A DNA stretch of 64,000 bases, from positions 2,860,723 to 2,924,722 of the forward strand of contig JAWKPA010000012.1 of the NCBI GenBank assembly GCA_041390905.1, read 5' to 3'. Made by a program: the position numbers and the translations under genes. This DNA is from JACKCD01 sp041390905 (GTDB taxonomy: Bacteria; Chloroflexota; Anaerolineae; Promineifilales; Promineifilaceae). Each line of letters starts with the position of its first letter. Within the stretch, counting starts at the first letter, position 1. Of this stretch, positions 26,784 to 34,663 are shown piece after piece. A model generated the notes under the pieces. It was given only the letters and a program-made list of their open reading frames with translations, made no database searches and was not told the DNA's origin.

Positions 26784-28910
26784 CTACAGGGTGATGTTGG
26801 CAGAAACGGCCGTTTTCTCCGCCAACTTCTGCGTAATCCGGTCAATCACAATCGCCAGCAGCACAATCGCCAACCCGGCCTCCACACTCCGCCCCAGGTT
26901 ATCATTGGCAAACCCCTGATACACCTCCAGCCCCAGCCCCGTCGCCCCCACCAGCCCGGCAATAATCACCATCGCCAGCACCATCATAATCGTCTGGTTA
27001 ATCCCCAACATAATCGAAGGAAACGCCAGCGGAATCTCCAGCTTGGTCAACATCTGCCGCTGCGTCGAGCCAAAAGCCGTAGCCGATTCGCGCAGCGTCT
27101 CATCCACACTGCGAATCCCGGCATTGGTCAGGCGAATCACCGGCACCGCCGAATACAGCACCGAGGCAATCAGCCCCGCCACGCTGCCCGTGCCAAACAG
27201 CATAATCACTGGCACCAGATAGACAAAAATGGGAATGGTCTGCAAAAAGTCGAGAATGGGGCGAATAAACTGCTCCACCCGGTCGTTGTGAGCCGACCAA
27301 ATGCCCAGGGGAATGCCAATTGCCACGCAAATCACCACCGCCACCAGTGTTTGCGCCAGCGTGTCCATCGCAAACGGCCACATTCCCAGCAGCCCCATCA
27401 GCACCGTCAGCGACAGCACCGACAGCGACAGCCGCCAGCCGCCAGCCATGTGAGCCATAAAGGCAAAGACAAACGCCACCACCGTCCACGGCAACTGTTC
27501 AGCCAAAAAACGCTGCAAAGGCTGGAAAACGCTGATAATGAGAAAATCGCGCAGTGGCCCCGTGCCAATGCCGGAGCCGCCAATGTCGTACAAATTGACC
27601 TGCATCCACTGCACCAGCGCATCCACCGGGCCACGAATGTCCAGCCGCAGAGCGCGGGGAAAATCCCCCAACCCCAGCAGCCGCATGAGGATGCTGACGA
27701 GCAGCAGCGTGAACAGCAACGCCATGCCGTTGGGATAACGACGCACCCATTGCCCGACGCGCCCTGCTTTGAAAACACGCTCTAGCTGCCCGCTAACCCA
27801 GTTGGCATAACGGCCGCACGCCTGGTAAATGGCTTCAATCCCCGCCTCAATCCGGCGCACTAGCGTGATGTGCCGCTGCTTTTCGCTAAAAAAGCGAAAC
27901 CCTTTGAAACGAGGCTGGCTGTTGCGCTCCAAATGGGTGAGGGCGGCGCTAAGGCGATCCAGCAGGACGGCCATAAAAACGATGGCGAGACCGGCTTCCA
28001 GGGCAGCACCCACCTGCAAACGGCGCAGCGATTTGAGGACGACATCGCCCAATCCGCCCGCGCCGATGAGGGCGGCGATGACGACGATGCTGAGTGCCAT
28101 CATGATGGTTTGGTTGACCCCCACCATGATGGTGGGCATGGCAAGCGGCAACTGCACGCCGCGCAGAAGCTGGCGTTCGGTGGCTCCAAATGCTTCGGCG
28201 GCTTCAATGGCATCGGCGGGGACGGTGCGGATGCCGAGGTTGGTGAGGCGGATGATGGGGGGCAGGGCGTAGATGATGGTGGCGATGATGCTGGGGACGC
28301 GGGCCACGCCAAAGAAAAGGAGGACGGGGATAAGGTAGACGAAGGCGGGCATGGTTTGCATGGCATCCAGCACGGGGCGGAGCAGTTGCTCGGCGCGGGG
28401 GCTGCGGGCTGTCCAAATGCCAACGGGGATGCCGAGGGCGAGGGCGAAGAGAACGGCCGTTACCATCAGCGACAACGTTTGCATACTTTCCGCCCACAGC
28501 CCGGCCAGCCCCATGGGAATGAGACAAACGGCCGTTAACAACCCCAACCTCAACCCCCCAATCCGCTCCCCCAGCCAAAACGTACCGACCACCACCACCG
28601 GCCACGGCAGCCACAGCAGCAAATCCTCCACCCGCCGCAGGCCAAAATCAATAATTGCGCTCAGTGGCTCAAAGAAAAAGACAAACAGCCAATGGTCATT
28701 GCGGTTGACCACAACCCACCGCTTGAACTCGTTCAGCACCTCGCGCAGCCCCAGATTCCACGTCTCGGAAAAGGTGTCGGTTGCGCTAACCGCCCGCGCC
28801 AGCAGCAGCAGGACGATGATGCCAACGATGAAGAGAATGAGGGGTAAAAACGGCCGTTTTCCCCCCCGCTTTTGCCCCAACCCATCTATCCGTTGCGCCA
28901 GTTGCCCCAT
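26784..28910 (-). CDS. Glycine betaine ABC transporter permease, two fused ProW/OpuAB domains
   Basis: The 708-residue protein contains two complete permease modules in tandem. Module 1 has the sequence ILDAMQTMPAFVYLIPV and EAAEAFGATERQLLRGVQLP (residues about 190-260); module 2 has ILDFLQTIPIFVYLVPV and ESATAFGSTQRQMLTKLEIP (about 560-630). The EAA-type loops that contact the ATPase are both present. Usual family members have one module of about 280 residues and form homodimers; here the fusion would supply both halves in one chain. It sits between the ATPase and binding-protein genes. Four ACGGCCGT copies lie within or at the end of the gene. Confidence 0.92.
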   Translation of the reverse strand: MGQLAQRIDGLGQKRGGKRPFLPLILFIVGIIVLLLLARAVSATDTFSETWNLGLREVLNEFKRWVVVNRNDHWLFVFFFEPLSAIIDFGLRRVEDLLLWLPWPVVVVGTFWLGERIGGLRLGLLTAVCLIPMGLAGLWAESMQTLSLMVTAVLFALALGIPVGIWTARSPRAEQLLRPVLDAMQTMPAFVYLIPVLLFFGVARVPSIIATIIYALPPIIRLTNLGIRTVPADAIEAAEAFGATERQLLRGVQLPLAMPTIMVGVNQTIMMALSIVVIAALIGAGGLGDVVLKSLRRLQVGAALEAGLAIVFMAVLLDRLSAALTHLERNSQPRFKGFRFFSEKQRHITLVRRIEAGIEAIYQACGRYANWVSGQLERVFKAGRVGQWVRRYPNGMALLFTLLLVSILMRLLGLGDFPRALRLDIRGPVDALVQWMQVNLYDIGGSGIGTGPLRDFLIISVFQPLQRFLAEQLPWTVVAFVFAFMAHMAGGWRLSLSVLSLTVLMGLLGMWPFAMDTLAQTLVAVVICVAIGIPLGIWSAHNDRVEQFIRPILDFLQTIPIFVYLVPVIMLFGTGSVAGLIASVLYSAVPVIRLTNAGIRSVDETLRESATAFGSTQRQMLTKLEIPLAFPSIMLGINQTIMMVLAMVIIAGLVGATGLGLEVYQGFANDNLGRSVEAGLAIVLLAIVIDRITQKLAEKTAVSANITL

Positions 28911-28913
28911 CGT

Positions 28914-29924
28914 CTAACCCTCCGCCAGCGCCAGCAGCACCGTGCGCCGATCCAGCGAACCAATCACCGCCCCGGAGTCGTCCACCACCGCCAGCAACCC
29001 GTCATACGACAGCACACGCGGAATCAACGCCTCCAGCGTCGTCTCCCCCGCCACCGACTGCTCGGCCGTGGCTCTGTTGGCCGGGTTCATCACCGCCGCC
29101 GCCGTCAGCACCTTGGCGCGAGGCACATCCCGCGTAAATTCGCGCACATAATCATTCACCGGCCGCGCTACAATCTCCTCCGGCGTGCCAAGCTGCACCA
29201 CCTCGCCATCCTTCATAATGGCAATGCGGTCGCCCAGTTTCAGCGCTTCCAAAAAGTCGTGGGTAATAAAAATGATGGTTTTGTGCAGGGTTTGCTGCAA
29301 ATGAAGCAATTCGTTTTGCATGTCGCGCCGAATCAGCGGGTCAAGGGCGCTAAATGGCTCGTCGCACAGCATAATTTCGGGGTCAACGGCCAACGCCCGC
29401 GCCAGCCCCACCCGCTGCTGCATCCCGCCGCTTAGTTCATGGGGGAAATGGTTTTCCCAGCCGTCCAGCCCCACCAGTTGCAGCACTTGTTCTGCCTTGG
29501 CACGACGAACGGCCGTTTCCACCCCCTGCACCTCCAACCCATACGCCACATTATCCAAAATCCGCCGATGGGGAAACAGGCCAAACCGCTGGAACACCAT
29601 ACTCACCTTGTGCCGCCGCAGCTCCCGCAGTGCCCCCTCATCCATCGCCGTCACATCCTCGCCGTTGATCAGCACCTTGCCCGCCGTCGGCTCAATCAGC
29701 CGCGACAGGCAGCGCACCAGCGTAGACTTGCCGCTGCCCGAAAGCCCCATCACCACAAAAATCTCCCCCTCCCCCACCGCCAGCGACACATCCCGCACCG
29801 CCAGCACATGCCCCGTCTGGCTCAACACATCCGCCCGCGAAGCCGATTTTTCCAGCGTCTCCATAACATACTGCGGGTTAGGGCCAAAGATTTTCCAAAT
29901 ATGATGCAGTTCAACTTTCGACAT
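28914..29924 (-). CDS. proV: Glycine betaine ABC transporter ATP-binding protein with CBS-like C-terminus
   Basis: This 336-residue ProV/OpuAA-type ATPase has the specific N-terminal IWKIFGPNP, Walker A GLSGSGKST, signature ELSGGMQQRVGLARAL, Walker B IMLCDEPFSALDP and the switch FITHDFLEAL. The C-terminal region past residue 265 is a reduced CBS-like segment (LLAVVDDSGAVIGSLDRR), the module that senses ionic strength in OpuA. The permease start lies only a few bases downstream, so they are cotranscribed. One ACGGCCGT copy near 29512 encodes part of ETAVRRA. Confidence 0.92.
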   Translation of the reverse strand: MSKVELHHIWKIFGPNPQYVMETLEKSASRADVLSQTGHVLAVRDVSLAVGEGEIFVVMGLSGSGKSTLVRCLSRLIEPTAGKVLINGEDVTAMDEGALRELRRHKVSMVFQRFGLFPHRRILDNVAYGLEVQGVETAVRRAKAEQVLQLVGLDGWENHFPHELSGGMQQRVGLARALAVDPEIMLCDEPFSALDPLIRRDMQNELLHLQQTLHKTIIFITHDFLEALKLGDRIAIMKDGEVVQLGTPEEIVARPVNDYVREFTRDVPRAKVLTAAAVMNPANRATAEQSVAGETTLEALIPRVLSYDGLLAVVDDSGAVIGSLDRRTVLLALAEG

Positions 29925-29959
29925 ATGTTTTGTTTTCGTAATTGGTAATCAACAATCAA

Positions 29960-29999
29960 TGCTGAGAAGTTCAACTTCTGGCAGAAGTTGAACTTCTTG
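29960..29999. repeat. AGAAGTTCAACTTCT pair upstream of proV
   Basis: Two copies of the 15-bp palindrome, separated by 3-4 bases, lie between the TetR gene and proV. The same paired arrangement is seen at 34624-34656. Confidence 0.75.
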
Positions 30000-30012
30000 A
30001 GCCACGTTAGCG

Positions 30013-30579
30013 TCAAAGTATGTCCGAATTTCTGGTTAGTTGCAAAATTAAATCCACAATTGCGCCACGCTGTTCAGCAGGGGGTGGCGCATATTTGTGC
30101 ATCTCGGCAAACCACAACCCATCAACGGCCAAACGCACCAATGTTGCCAGCGCTGGGTCTAACCCGCTCGCTTCCACCTGCTGCTGCCAGCGCACATATT
30201 TTTGCCGCATCAGCTTGTGGGCGCTGGCATATCGCTCCTCGGCGGCAAACAGGCTCACATAGAGGCTGGCACAATCGGGGTCGGTAATTTGCTCCACCGA
30301 AGCCTTGGCATACGCCCGCAGCCACGCGCCGGGGTCGTCACCTTCAGCAGCGGTCAACTCTTGCAGCCGCTGCTCAAAAATGTCGTTGTGGTATTCAAAC
30401 AGCCCTTCAACAAGCGCCACCTTGCTGGGGAAATGGTACAGCAGCCCCCCCTTGCTCAACCCGGCCTCCTCGGCCACAGCATCGAGCGTCAGGCTGGCTA
30501 ACCCGTCGCACCGCAAAATGTTGCTGCACGCTTCAAAAATAAGTTCACGGGTCTCAACGGCCGTTCGTCTCTGGCTCAT
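30013..30579 (-). CDS. TetR-family transcriptional regulator, probable regulator of the betaine locus
   Basis: The 188-residue protein has a TetR helix-turn-helix at about residues 25-50 (LTLDAVAEEAGLSKGGLLYHFPSK) and an all-helical ligand-binding C-terminus with the sequence WLRAYAKASVEQ typical of one TetR_C subgroup. It is divergent from betA and upstream of the betaine transporter operon on its own strand. A palindromic operator in the shared intergenic region lies over the betA start point, so repression of betA is likely, comparable to BetI; choline as inducer is inference. Confidence 0.85.
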   Translation of the reverse strand: MSQRRTAVETRELIFEACSNILRCDGLASLTLDAVAEEAGLSKGGLLYHFPSKVALVEGLFEYHNDIFEQRLQELTAAEGDDPGAWLRAYAKASVEQITDPDCASLYVSLFAAEERYASAHKLMRQKYVRWQQQVEASGLDPALATLVRLAVDGLWFAEMHKYAPPPAEQRGAIVDLILQLTRNSDIL

Positions 30580-30616
30580 AATCCTTTACACAAAACCTCG
30601 AAGGTCTGTCCATTCA

Positions 30617-30646
30617 TTGACAACTCCCCCAAGTATATCCTAAAAT
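30617..30646 (+). promoter_or_regulatory. Promoter of betA
   Basis: TTGACA at 30617-30622 and TAAAAT at 30641-30646 are separated by 18 bp. Transcription would begin around 30653, immediately before or within the palindromic operator. Confidence 0.7.
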
Positions 30647-30657
30647 CCCGCCAATTT

Positions 30658-30681
30658 ACTATACCGTCTGGTTGGTATAGT
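30658..30681. promoter_or_regulatory. TetR-type operator between the regulator gene and betA
   Basis: ACTATACC and GGTATAGT form a perfect 8-bp inverted repeat around an 8-bp centre. The inner ATACC...GGTAT symmetry resembles operators of TetR-family repressors. Its position just after the betA -10 element suits repression by blocking initiation. Confidence 0.75.
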
Positions 30682-30739
30682 AGAGATGCAAAATTTCGCG
30701 TCTCTACCCCCCACCATTCATTGATCGCAGGAGGCAAGG

Positions 30740-32383
30740 ATGAATACACAGATAGACACAATCATCATCGGCGGCGGGTCGGCTGGCTGCGTGCTGGCAA
30801 ACCGCCTCAGCAGCGACCCCAACCACCGCGTGCTAGTGCTGGAAGCCGGCCGCCCCGACTACAAATGGGACATCTTCATCCACATGCCGGCCGCCCTCAC
30901 CATTCCCATCGGCAGCCGCTTCTACGATTGGCGTTACCACTCCGAGCCAGAACCGTTTATGCACAACCGTCGCGTCTACCACGGACGCGGCAAAGTGCTG
31001 GGCGGCTCCAGCAGCATCAACGGCATGATCTTCCAGCGCGGCAACCCGCTCGACTACGAACGCTGGGCAGACGACCCCGGCATGGCAAGCTGGGATTATG
31101 CCCACTGCCTTCCTTACTTCAAGCGGATGGAAAATTGCCTCGCCGGGAGCGATGAGTTTCGCGGCGACAATGGTCCCCTGGTGCTGGAGCGCGGCCCGGC
31201 CACCAATCCGCTCTTTGGGGCCTTTTTCGAGGCGGTTCAACAGGCAGGCTACCCGCTCACCAGCGATGTCAACGGCTACAAGCAAGAAGGATTTGCCCGC
31301 TTCGACCGCAACATCCAAAACGGCCGTCGGCTCAGCGCCGCCCGCGCCTATTTGCACCCCGTCATGGGGCGGGAAAATCTGGAGGTGCTGACCCGCGCCT
31401 TTGTCAGCCGCATTTTGTTTGATGGCAAACGTGCCATTGGCGTGGAGGTGCAGCGCGGGCGCAGCAAGCCGGAAAAGCTGCTGGCGGGGCAAATCATCCT
31501 CTGCGGCGGGGCCATCAATTCGCCGCAGCTTTTACAACTTTCCGGCGTAGGCAACGCCGCCGATTTGGAAAAGCTGGGGGTCAATGTGGTGCATGATTTG
31601 CCCGGCGTGGGGGAAAATTTGCAAGACCATTTGGAAGTCTATGTGCAATATGCCTGCACCCAGCCGGTGTCGGTCTACCCCGCCATGCAGTGGTACAACA
31701 AGCCGTGGGTGGGGCTGCAATGGTTGCTGTTCCGCCAGGGGCCGGCCGCCACCAACCATTTTGAAGCGGGTGGCTTTATCCGCAGCAACGACGACGTGGC
31801 TTACCCCAACCTCATGTTCCACTTTTTGCCCGTGGCGGTGCGCTATGACGGCACCTCACCAGGGGGTGGGCATGGCTACCAGGTGCATGTGGGGCCGATG
31901 TATTCCGATGCGCGTGGTTCAGTGAAGATCAAGTCGGCAGATCCGCACCAGCACCCAGCCCTGCGCTTTAACTACCTTTCGACGGAACAGGATCGGCGGG
32001 AGTGGGTGGAGGCGATTCGCTGTGCGCGGCATATTTTGAACCAACCAGCGTTTGATGGGTTTAATGGGGGGGAGTTGTCGCCAGGAACGGCCGTTCAGAC
32101 CGACCAGGAAATTCTCGACTGGGTGGGCCACGACGGCGAAACGGCGTACCACCCCTCCTGCACCTGCAAAATGGGGGTTGACCCGCTGGCCGTGGTTGAC
32201 CCCACCACCATGGCCGTCCACGGGCTGGAAGGGCTGCGCGTGGTGGATGCGTCGGTGATGCCCTACGTGACCAATGGCAACATCTACGCCCCCACCATCA
32301 TGCTGGCCGAAAAAGCCGCCGACCTCATCATGGGCAACACCCCCCTCCCCGCCGCCAATGCGTCGTTTTATCGGCACCCATAA
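30740..32383 (+). CDS. betA: Choline dehydrogenase
   Basis: The 547-residue GMC-family flavoprotein oxidises choline to betaine aldehyde and often on to betaine. The FAD dinucleotide-binding motif IIIGGGSAGCVLANRLS is at residues 8-24; LPGVGENLQDHLEVYVQYAC, FEAGGFIRS and the C-terminal catalytic HPSCTCKMG follow, all closely resembling bacterial BetA rather than other GMC oxidases. GGAGG lies 6 bases before the start. It is controlled from the divergent region with the TetR gene. A dedicated betaine-aldehyde dehydrogenase is not in the window. Confidence 0.95.
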   Translation: MNTQIDTIIIGGGSAGCVLANRLSSDPNHRVLVLEAGRPDYKWDIFIHMPAALTIPIGSRFYDWRYHSEPEPFMHNRRVYHGRGKVLGGSSSINGMIFQRGNPLDYERWADDPGMASWDYAHCLPYFKRMENCLAGSDEFRGDNGPLVLERGPATNPLFGAFFEAVQQAGYPLTSDVNGYKQEGFARFDRNIQNGRRLSAARAYLHPVMGRENLEVLTRAFVSRILFDGKRAIGVEVQRGRSKPEKLLAGQIILCGGAINSPQLLQLSGVGNAADLEKLGVNVVHDLPGVGENLQDHLEVYVQYACTQPVSVYPAMQWYNKPWVGLQWLLFRQGPAATNHFEAGGFIRSNDDVAYPNLMFHFLPVAVRYDGTSPGGGHGYQVHVGPMYSDARGSVKIKSADPHQHPALRFNYLSTEQDRREWVEAIRCARHILNQPAFDGFNGGELSPGTAVQTDQEILDWVGHDGETAYHPSCTCKMGVDPLAVVDPTTMAVHGLEGLRVVDASVMPYVTNGNIYAPTIMLAEKAADLIMGNTPLPAANASFYRHP

Positions 32384-32394
32384 CCCAACGCACG

Positions 32395-32567
32395 GTAGGG
32401 GCGGGATGACCGGGGTTAACGCTGGCAACGCCGCTGGCCTCGCCTCCCGGTCGTCTCGCCCTTGTTTAACCCCGACATAACGTTGGCGGGTGACGCATGG
32501 GCGAGACGGCGCGGAGATAAAGCCGTCTGTTCACCTTGCGTCAACCCGCGCCATCCCGCCCCTACCC
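32395..32567 (+). repeat. REP-type element, copy 1
   Basis: A 172-bp element begins with GTAGGGGCGGGATG and ends with its exact complement CATCCCGCCCCTAC. Internal imperfect palindromes include CGGGAGGCG-like and GGGCGAGACGGCG words. It lies 11 bp after betA and just downstream of the RAYT gene. Copy 2 (33245-33415) is nearly identical and in the same orientation. Confidence 0.9.
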
Positions 32568-32574
32568 CGTGTTT

Positions 32575-32655
32575 GAAATCGGGTGGCGCGTGGGCGAGAC
32601 GGTGCGGAGACAGGGTCACCCGTTCACCTTGCGTCAACCCGCGCCATCCCGCCCA
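32575..32655 (+). repeat. REP-type element, partial copy overlapping the RAYT 3-prime end
   Basis: This segment repeats the right half of the REP element (GTGGGCGAGACGG..., CACCCGTTCACCTTGCGTC). It ends with CATCCCGCCCATGCGGGTGG in place of the full terminal repeat. It encodes the last residues of the RAYT protein. Confidence 0.75.
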
Positions 32656-33197
32656 TGCGGGTGGCGGGTCATTTTTACCAATAATTTGTCCAAATTATCA
32701 CGGTCTTCGGCCCAACGGAGGGGGTTATCGGCAATGTATTGACGGGTGGCCTGCAATTCCCGGTCATTGCGGATGATCCGTTCGTAATAGCCACGCTGCC
32801 AAACGGCCGTTTTCTCTCCTCGCCGCAATTGGTTGATGGGAGTAGAAACGGCCGTTTTGTATCGCCCCACCACCACCCCCAGCGACCCCGCCGGGGCGTT
32901 CTGCAACCCGGCAGCTTCCCCAACAGCCTCATCCAGCGGTTCCCCCACCAGCAGAAAAATAACGTGGACATGATTGGGCATAATCACCCAACCATCCAGT
33001 TGCACGTGCCGGGCATGTGGCTGCTGCGGCACACGCTGCAAGGCGTGGGCGGCAATGTCATGATAGGCAGGGTTGGCAAACAGGGTTTCGCGCCGCCAGG
33101 TGCAAATCGTAACAAAATAATACCCCAGCGCACGATAATCCCATTGCGGCAGGCGAATGGAACGACGGCGGTGTTTAGATGAATCATATCGCGTCAT
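32634..33197 (-). CDS. REP-associated tyrosine transposase (RAYT, TnpA_REP)
   Basis: This 187-residue single-strand transposase-like protein of the Y1 HUH family probably acts on the flanking REP sequences. Visible family features are the N-terminal RRRSIRLPQWDYRALGYYFVTICT, the metal-binding His pair in MPNHVHVIF at about residue 74, and the catalytic Tyr region WQRGYYERIIRNDREL. The final residues are encoded by a partial REP copy. Full REP copies flank it on both sides in the same orientation. Two ACGGCCGT copies are inside, so the gene is not a very recent arrival or has been adapted. Confidence 0.92.
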   Translation of the reverse strand: MTRYDSSKHRRRSIRLPQWDYRALGYYFVTICTWRRETLFANPAYHDIAAHALQRVPQQPHARHVQLDGWVIMPNHVHVIFLLVGEPLDEAVGEAAGLQNAPAGSLGVVVGRYKTAVSTPINQLRRGEKTAVWQRGYYERIIRNDRELQATRQYIADNPLRWAEDRDNLDKLLVKMTRHPHGRDGAG

Positions 33198-33244
33198 ATC
33201 AAATCATCGGAACCTTATTTTGCCCCACCATACACATAATTATC

Positions 33245-33415
33245 GTAGGGGCGGGATGACCGGGGTTGACGCTGGCAACGCCGCTGGCCTCGCCTCCCGG
33301 TCGTCTCGCCCTTGTTTAACCCCGACATAACGTTGGCAGGTGACGCATGGGCGAGACGGCGCGGGGAATAAGCCATCTGTTCACCTTGCGCCAATCCGCG
33401 CCATCCCGCCCCTAC
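33245..33415 (+). repeat. REP-type element, copy 2
   Basis: This 171-bp copy has the same terminal inverted repeat GTAGGGGCGGGATG/CATCCCGCCCCTAC as copy 1, with a few base differences in the interior. It is upstream of the RAYT gene. With copy 1 it brackets the transposase in direct orientation. Confidence 0.9.
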
Positions 33416-33510
33416 CCTATGTTTTGAAATGAAAGGAAATTCATTGGCGCAGGCAACACGCCCCAAGCCAGGGGCTGGTTTTTGCGGCCGCTGGGGGGCT
33501 ACGCGCCCAA

Positions 33511-33528
33511 CCTCAGCCCAAGCTGAGG
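33511..33528. repeat. Hairpin just downstream of the EAD-FGE gene
   Basis: CCTCAGC and GCTGAGG form a perfect 7-bp stem with a 4-nt loop, 27 bp past the stop codon. Small hairpins of this size downstream of the variable region are a known requirement of several diversity-generating retroelements; here it is only suggestive. Confidence 0.6.
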
Positions 33529-33555
33529 CGACACCCCGTTACAGAATTTCAGAAA

Positions 33556-34476
33556 TCAGGAACCAGTGGACAGAACAATGGGGGCGACTAGGCGAAAACC
33601 GACATCGTAGTAGGAGCTGACTACATCGAGCCCGAGGCGGACCGACACCAGCGCGTTGCCGAGATTGTAGGCCCACGAGCCGCCGCGCAACACCCGGCCA
33701 CCCTTTTCATGTTTGGTAGCCGTCCACTCCCACACGTTTCCACTCATATCCACACACCCATAGGGGCTGTCCCCCTGCGGTGAATAGCGACCAACGGCCG
33801 TTGTTCCCAACACTCCTGCCTCCTCCGTGTTGGCACACCCTTCGCGCCACGCCCCCCAGGGATAATCCCGCCCATCCGTCCCCCGCGCCGCCTTCTCCCA
33901 CTGCTCCTCCGTCGGCAGCGCCATTCCCGCCCATTCCGCAAACGCCACTGCATCATCCCAACTTACCAGCACCACCGGGTGATCGGCTTTGTCAGCTGGA
34001 AAGGTACGCTTTTTCTCATCCCAGGCATAGGATTTCTGGGAATCATGCCACGCTTTTGGAACCCGATGCTGCGGGCTGGCATCCAAAAACCGCTTGTAAA
34101 CGGCGTTGGTGACGGGGGTTTTGCTGATCCAGTAGCCCGGCAACTCCCGTTTCTCCTTGTGTTCGCCATACAAAAACGGCCCCGGCGGAATGTAGCGCAT
34201 TTCCAACCCTGTTTTACTGTCCACATAAGCAAAAAATTGCTGATAGACCGCCGCCTTGGAGCCACTTCCGGCCACCACCAGCAACGTTTCCCACATCCCA
34301 CTTCGTTCAGCATAGCCAATTAGCTGTATCACCTTGGATGCCTTGGTCATGCCAACGGTGAATGAATCATGCACTTCCGGGAAATAATCAAAGGCCAGGA
34401 TTTCCAGCTCTTCATCGTTATAATATTTTTGCAAAAATTGGCGCAACTGCGCCCGGATGGATGTTGTCATGGGCAA
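33556..34476 (-). CDS. Effector-associated domain fused to FGE-fold (C-type lectin) domain; putative DGR-type variable protein
   Basis: The 306-residue protein has two parts. Residues 5-70 (IRAQLRQFLQKYYNDEELEI...SKVIQLIGYAERSGMWETLL) resemble effector-associated domains, small death-like adaptors of bacterial conflict and signalling systems. Residues 88-297 form an FGE-sulfatase (C-type lectin fold) domain with PVTNAVYKRF, LPTEEQWEKAARG and SGNVWEW. The catalytic cysteines of true formylglycine-generating enzymes are absent: after RVLRGGSW (residues 261-268) the sequence runs AYNLGNALVSVRLGLD. That segment, ending at DVGFRLV, has the layout of DGR-diversified FGE-fold proteins. I infer a sensor or ligand-binding adaptor, not a sulfatase maturase. 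One ACGGCCGT copy is present. Confidence 0.75.
   Translation of the reverse strand: MPMTTSIRAQLRQFLQKYYNDEELEILAFDYFPEVHDSFTVGMTKASKVIQLIGYAERSGMWETLLVVAGSGSKAAVYQQFFAYVDSKTGLEMRYIPPGPFLYGEHKEKRELPGYWISKTPVTNAVYKRFLDASPQHRVPKAWHDSQKSYAWDEKKRTFPADKADHPVVLVSWDDAVAFAEWAGMALPTEEQWEKAARGTDGRDYPWGAWREGCANTEEAGVLGTTAVGRYSPQGDSPYGCVDMSGNVWEWTATKHEKGGRVLRGGSWAYNLGNALVSVRLGLDVVSSYYDVGFRLVAPIVLSTGS
33601..33672 (-). other. Candidate DGR variable region
   Basis: Codons 269-292 lie between the invariant RGGSW and GFRLV blocks. Many end in C or T (GCC TAC AAT CTC GGC AAC, then AGC TCC TAC TAC GAT), the pattern left when AAY codons of a template are randomised at adenines. No template repeat or reverse transcriptase is visible in the window, so this is an inference from fold and codon pattern. 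Confidence 0.5.
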
Positions 34477-34623
34477 CTCTCATATTGGTTTGGCAATGGA
34501 GCCAAGTTTAACAAAAAGCGTGGCGTAATAAAAGCGGATCATATAGATGGGGCGGTTACGAGGGGCAGGGGCAAGGGGGCGGATCATTTGCCAGAGGAGG
34601 CTGGGTGCGGTCAACAAAAATAA

Positions 34624-34656
34624 AGAAGTTCAACTTCTGGCAGAAGTTGAACTTCT
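34624..34656. repeat. AGAAGTTCAACTTCT pair
   Basis: Two copies of the palindrome separated by 2-3 bases lie directly at the 3-prime end of the sulfatase gene, in the 187-bp gap before the EAD-FGE gene. Confidence 0.75.
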
Positions 34657-34663
34657 AAATAGC

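Noticed and set aside
33556..34476. Annotation as formylglycine-generating enzyme
   Set aside because: The fold fits but both catalytic cysteines are missing and an effector-associated domain is fused in front.
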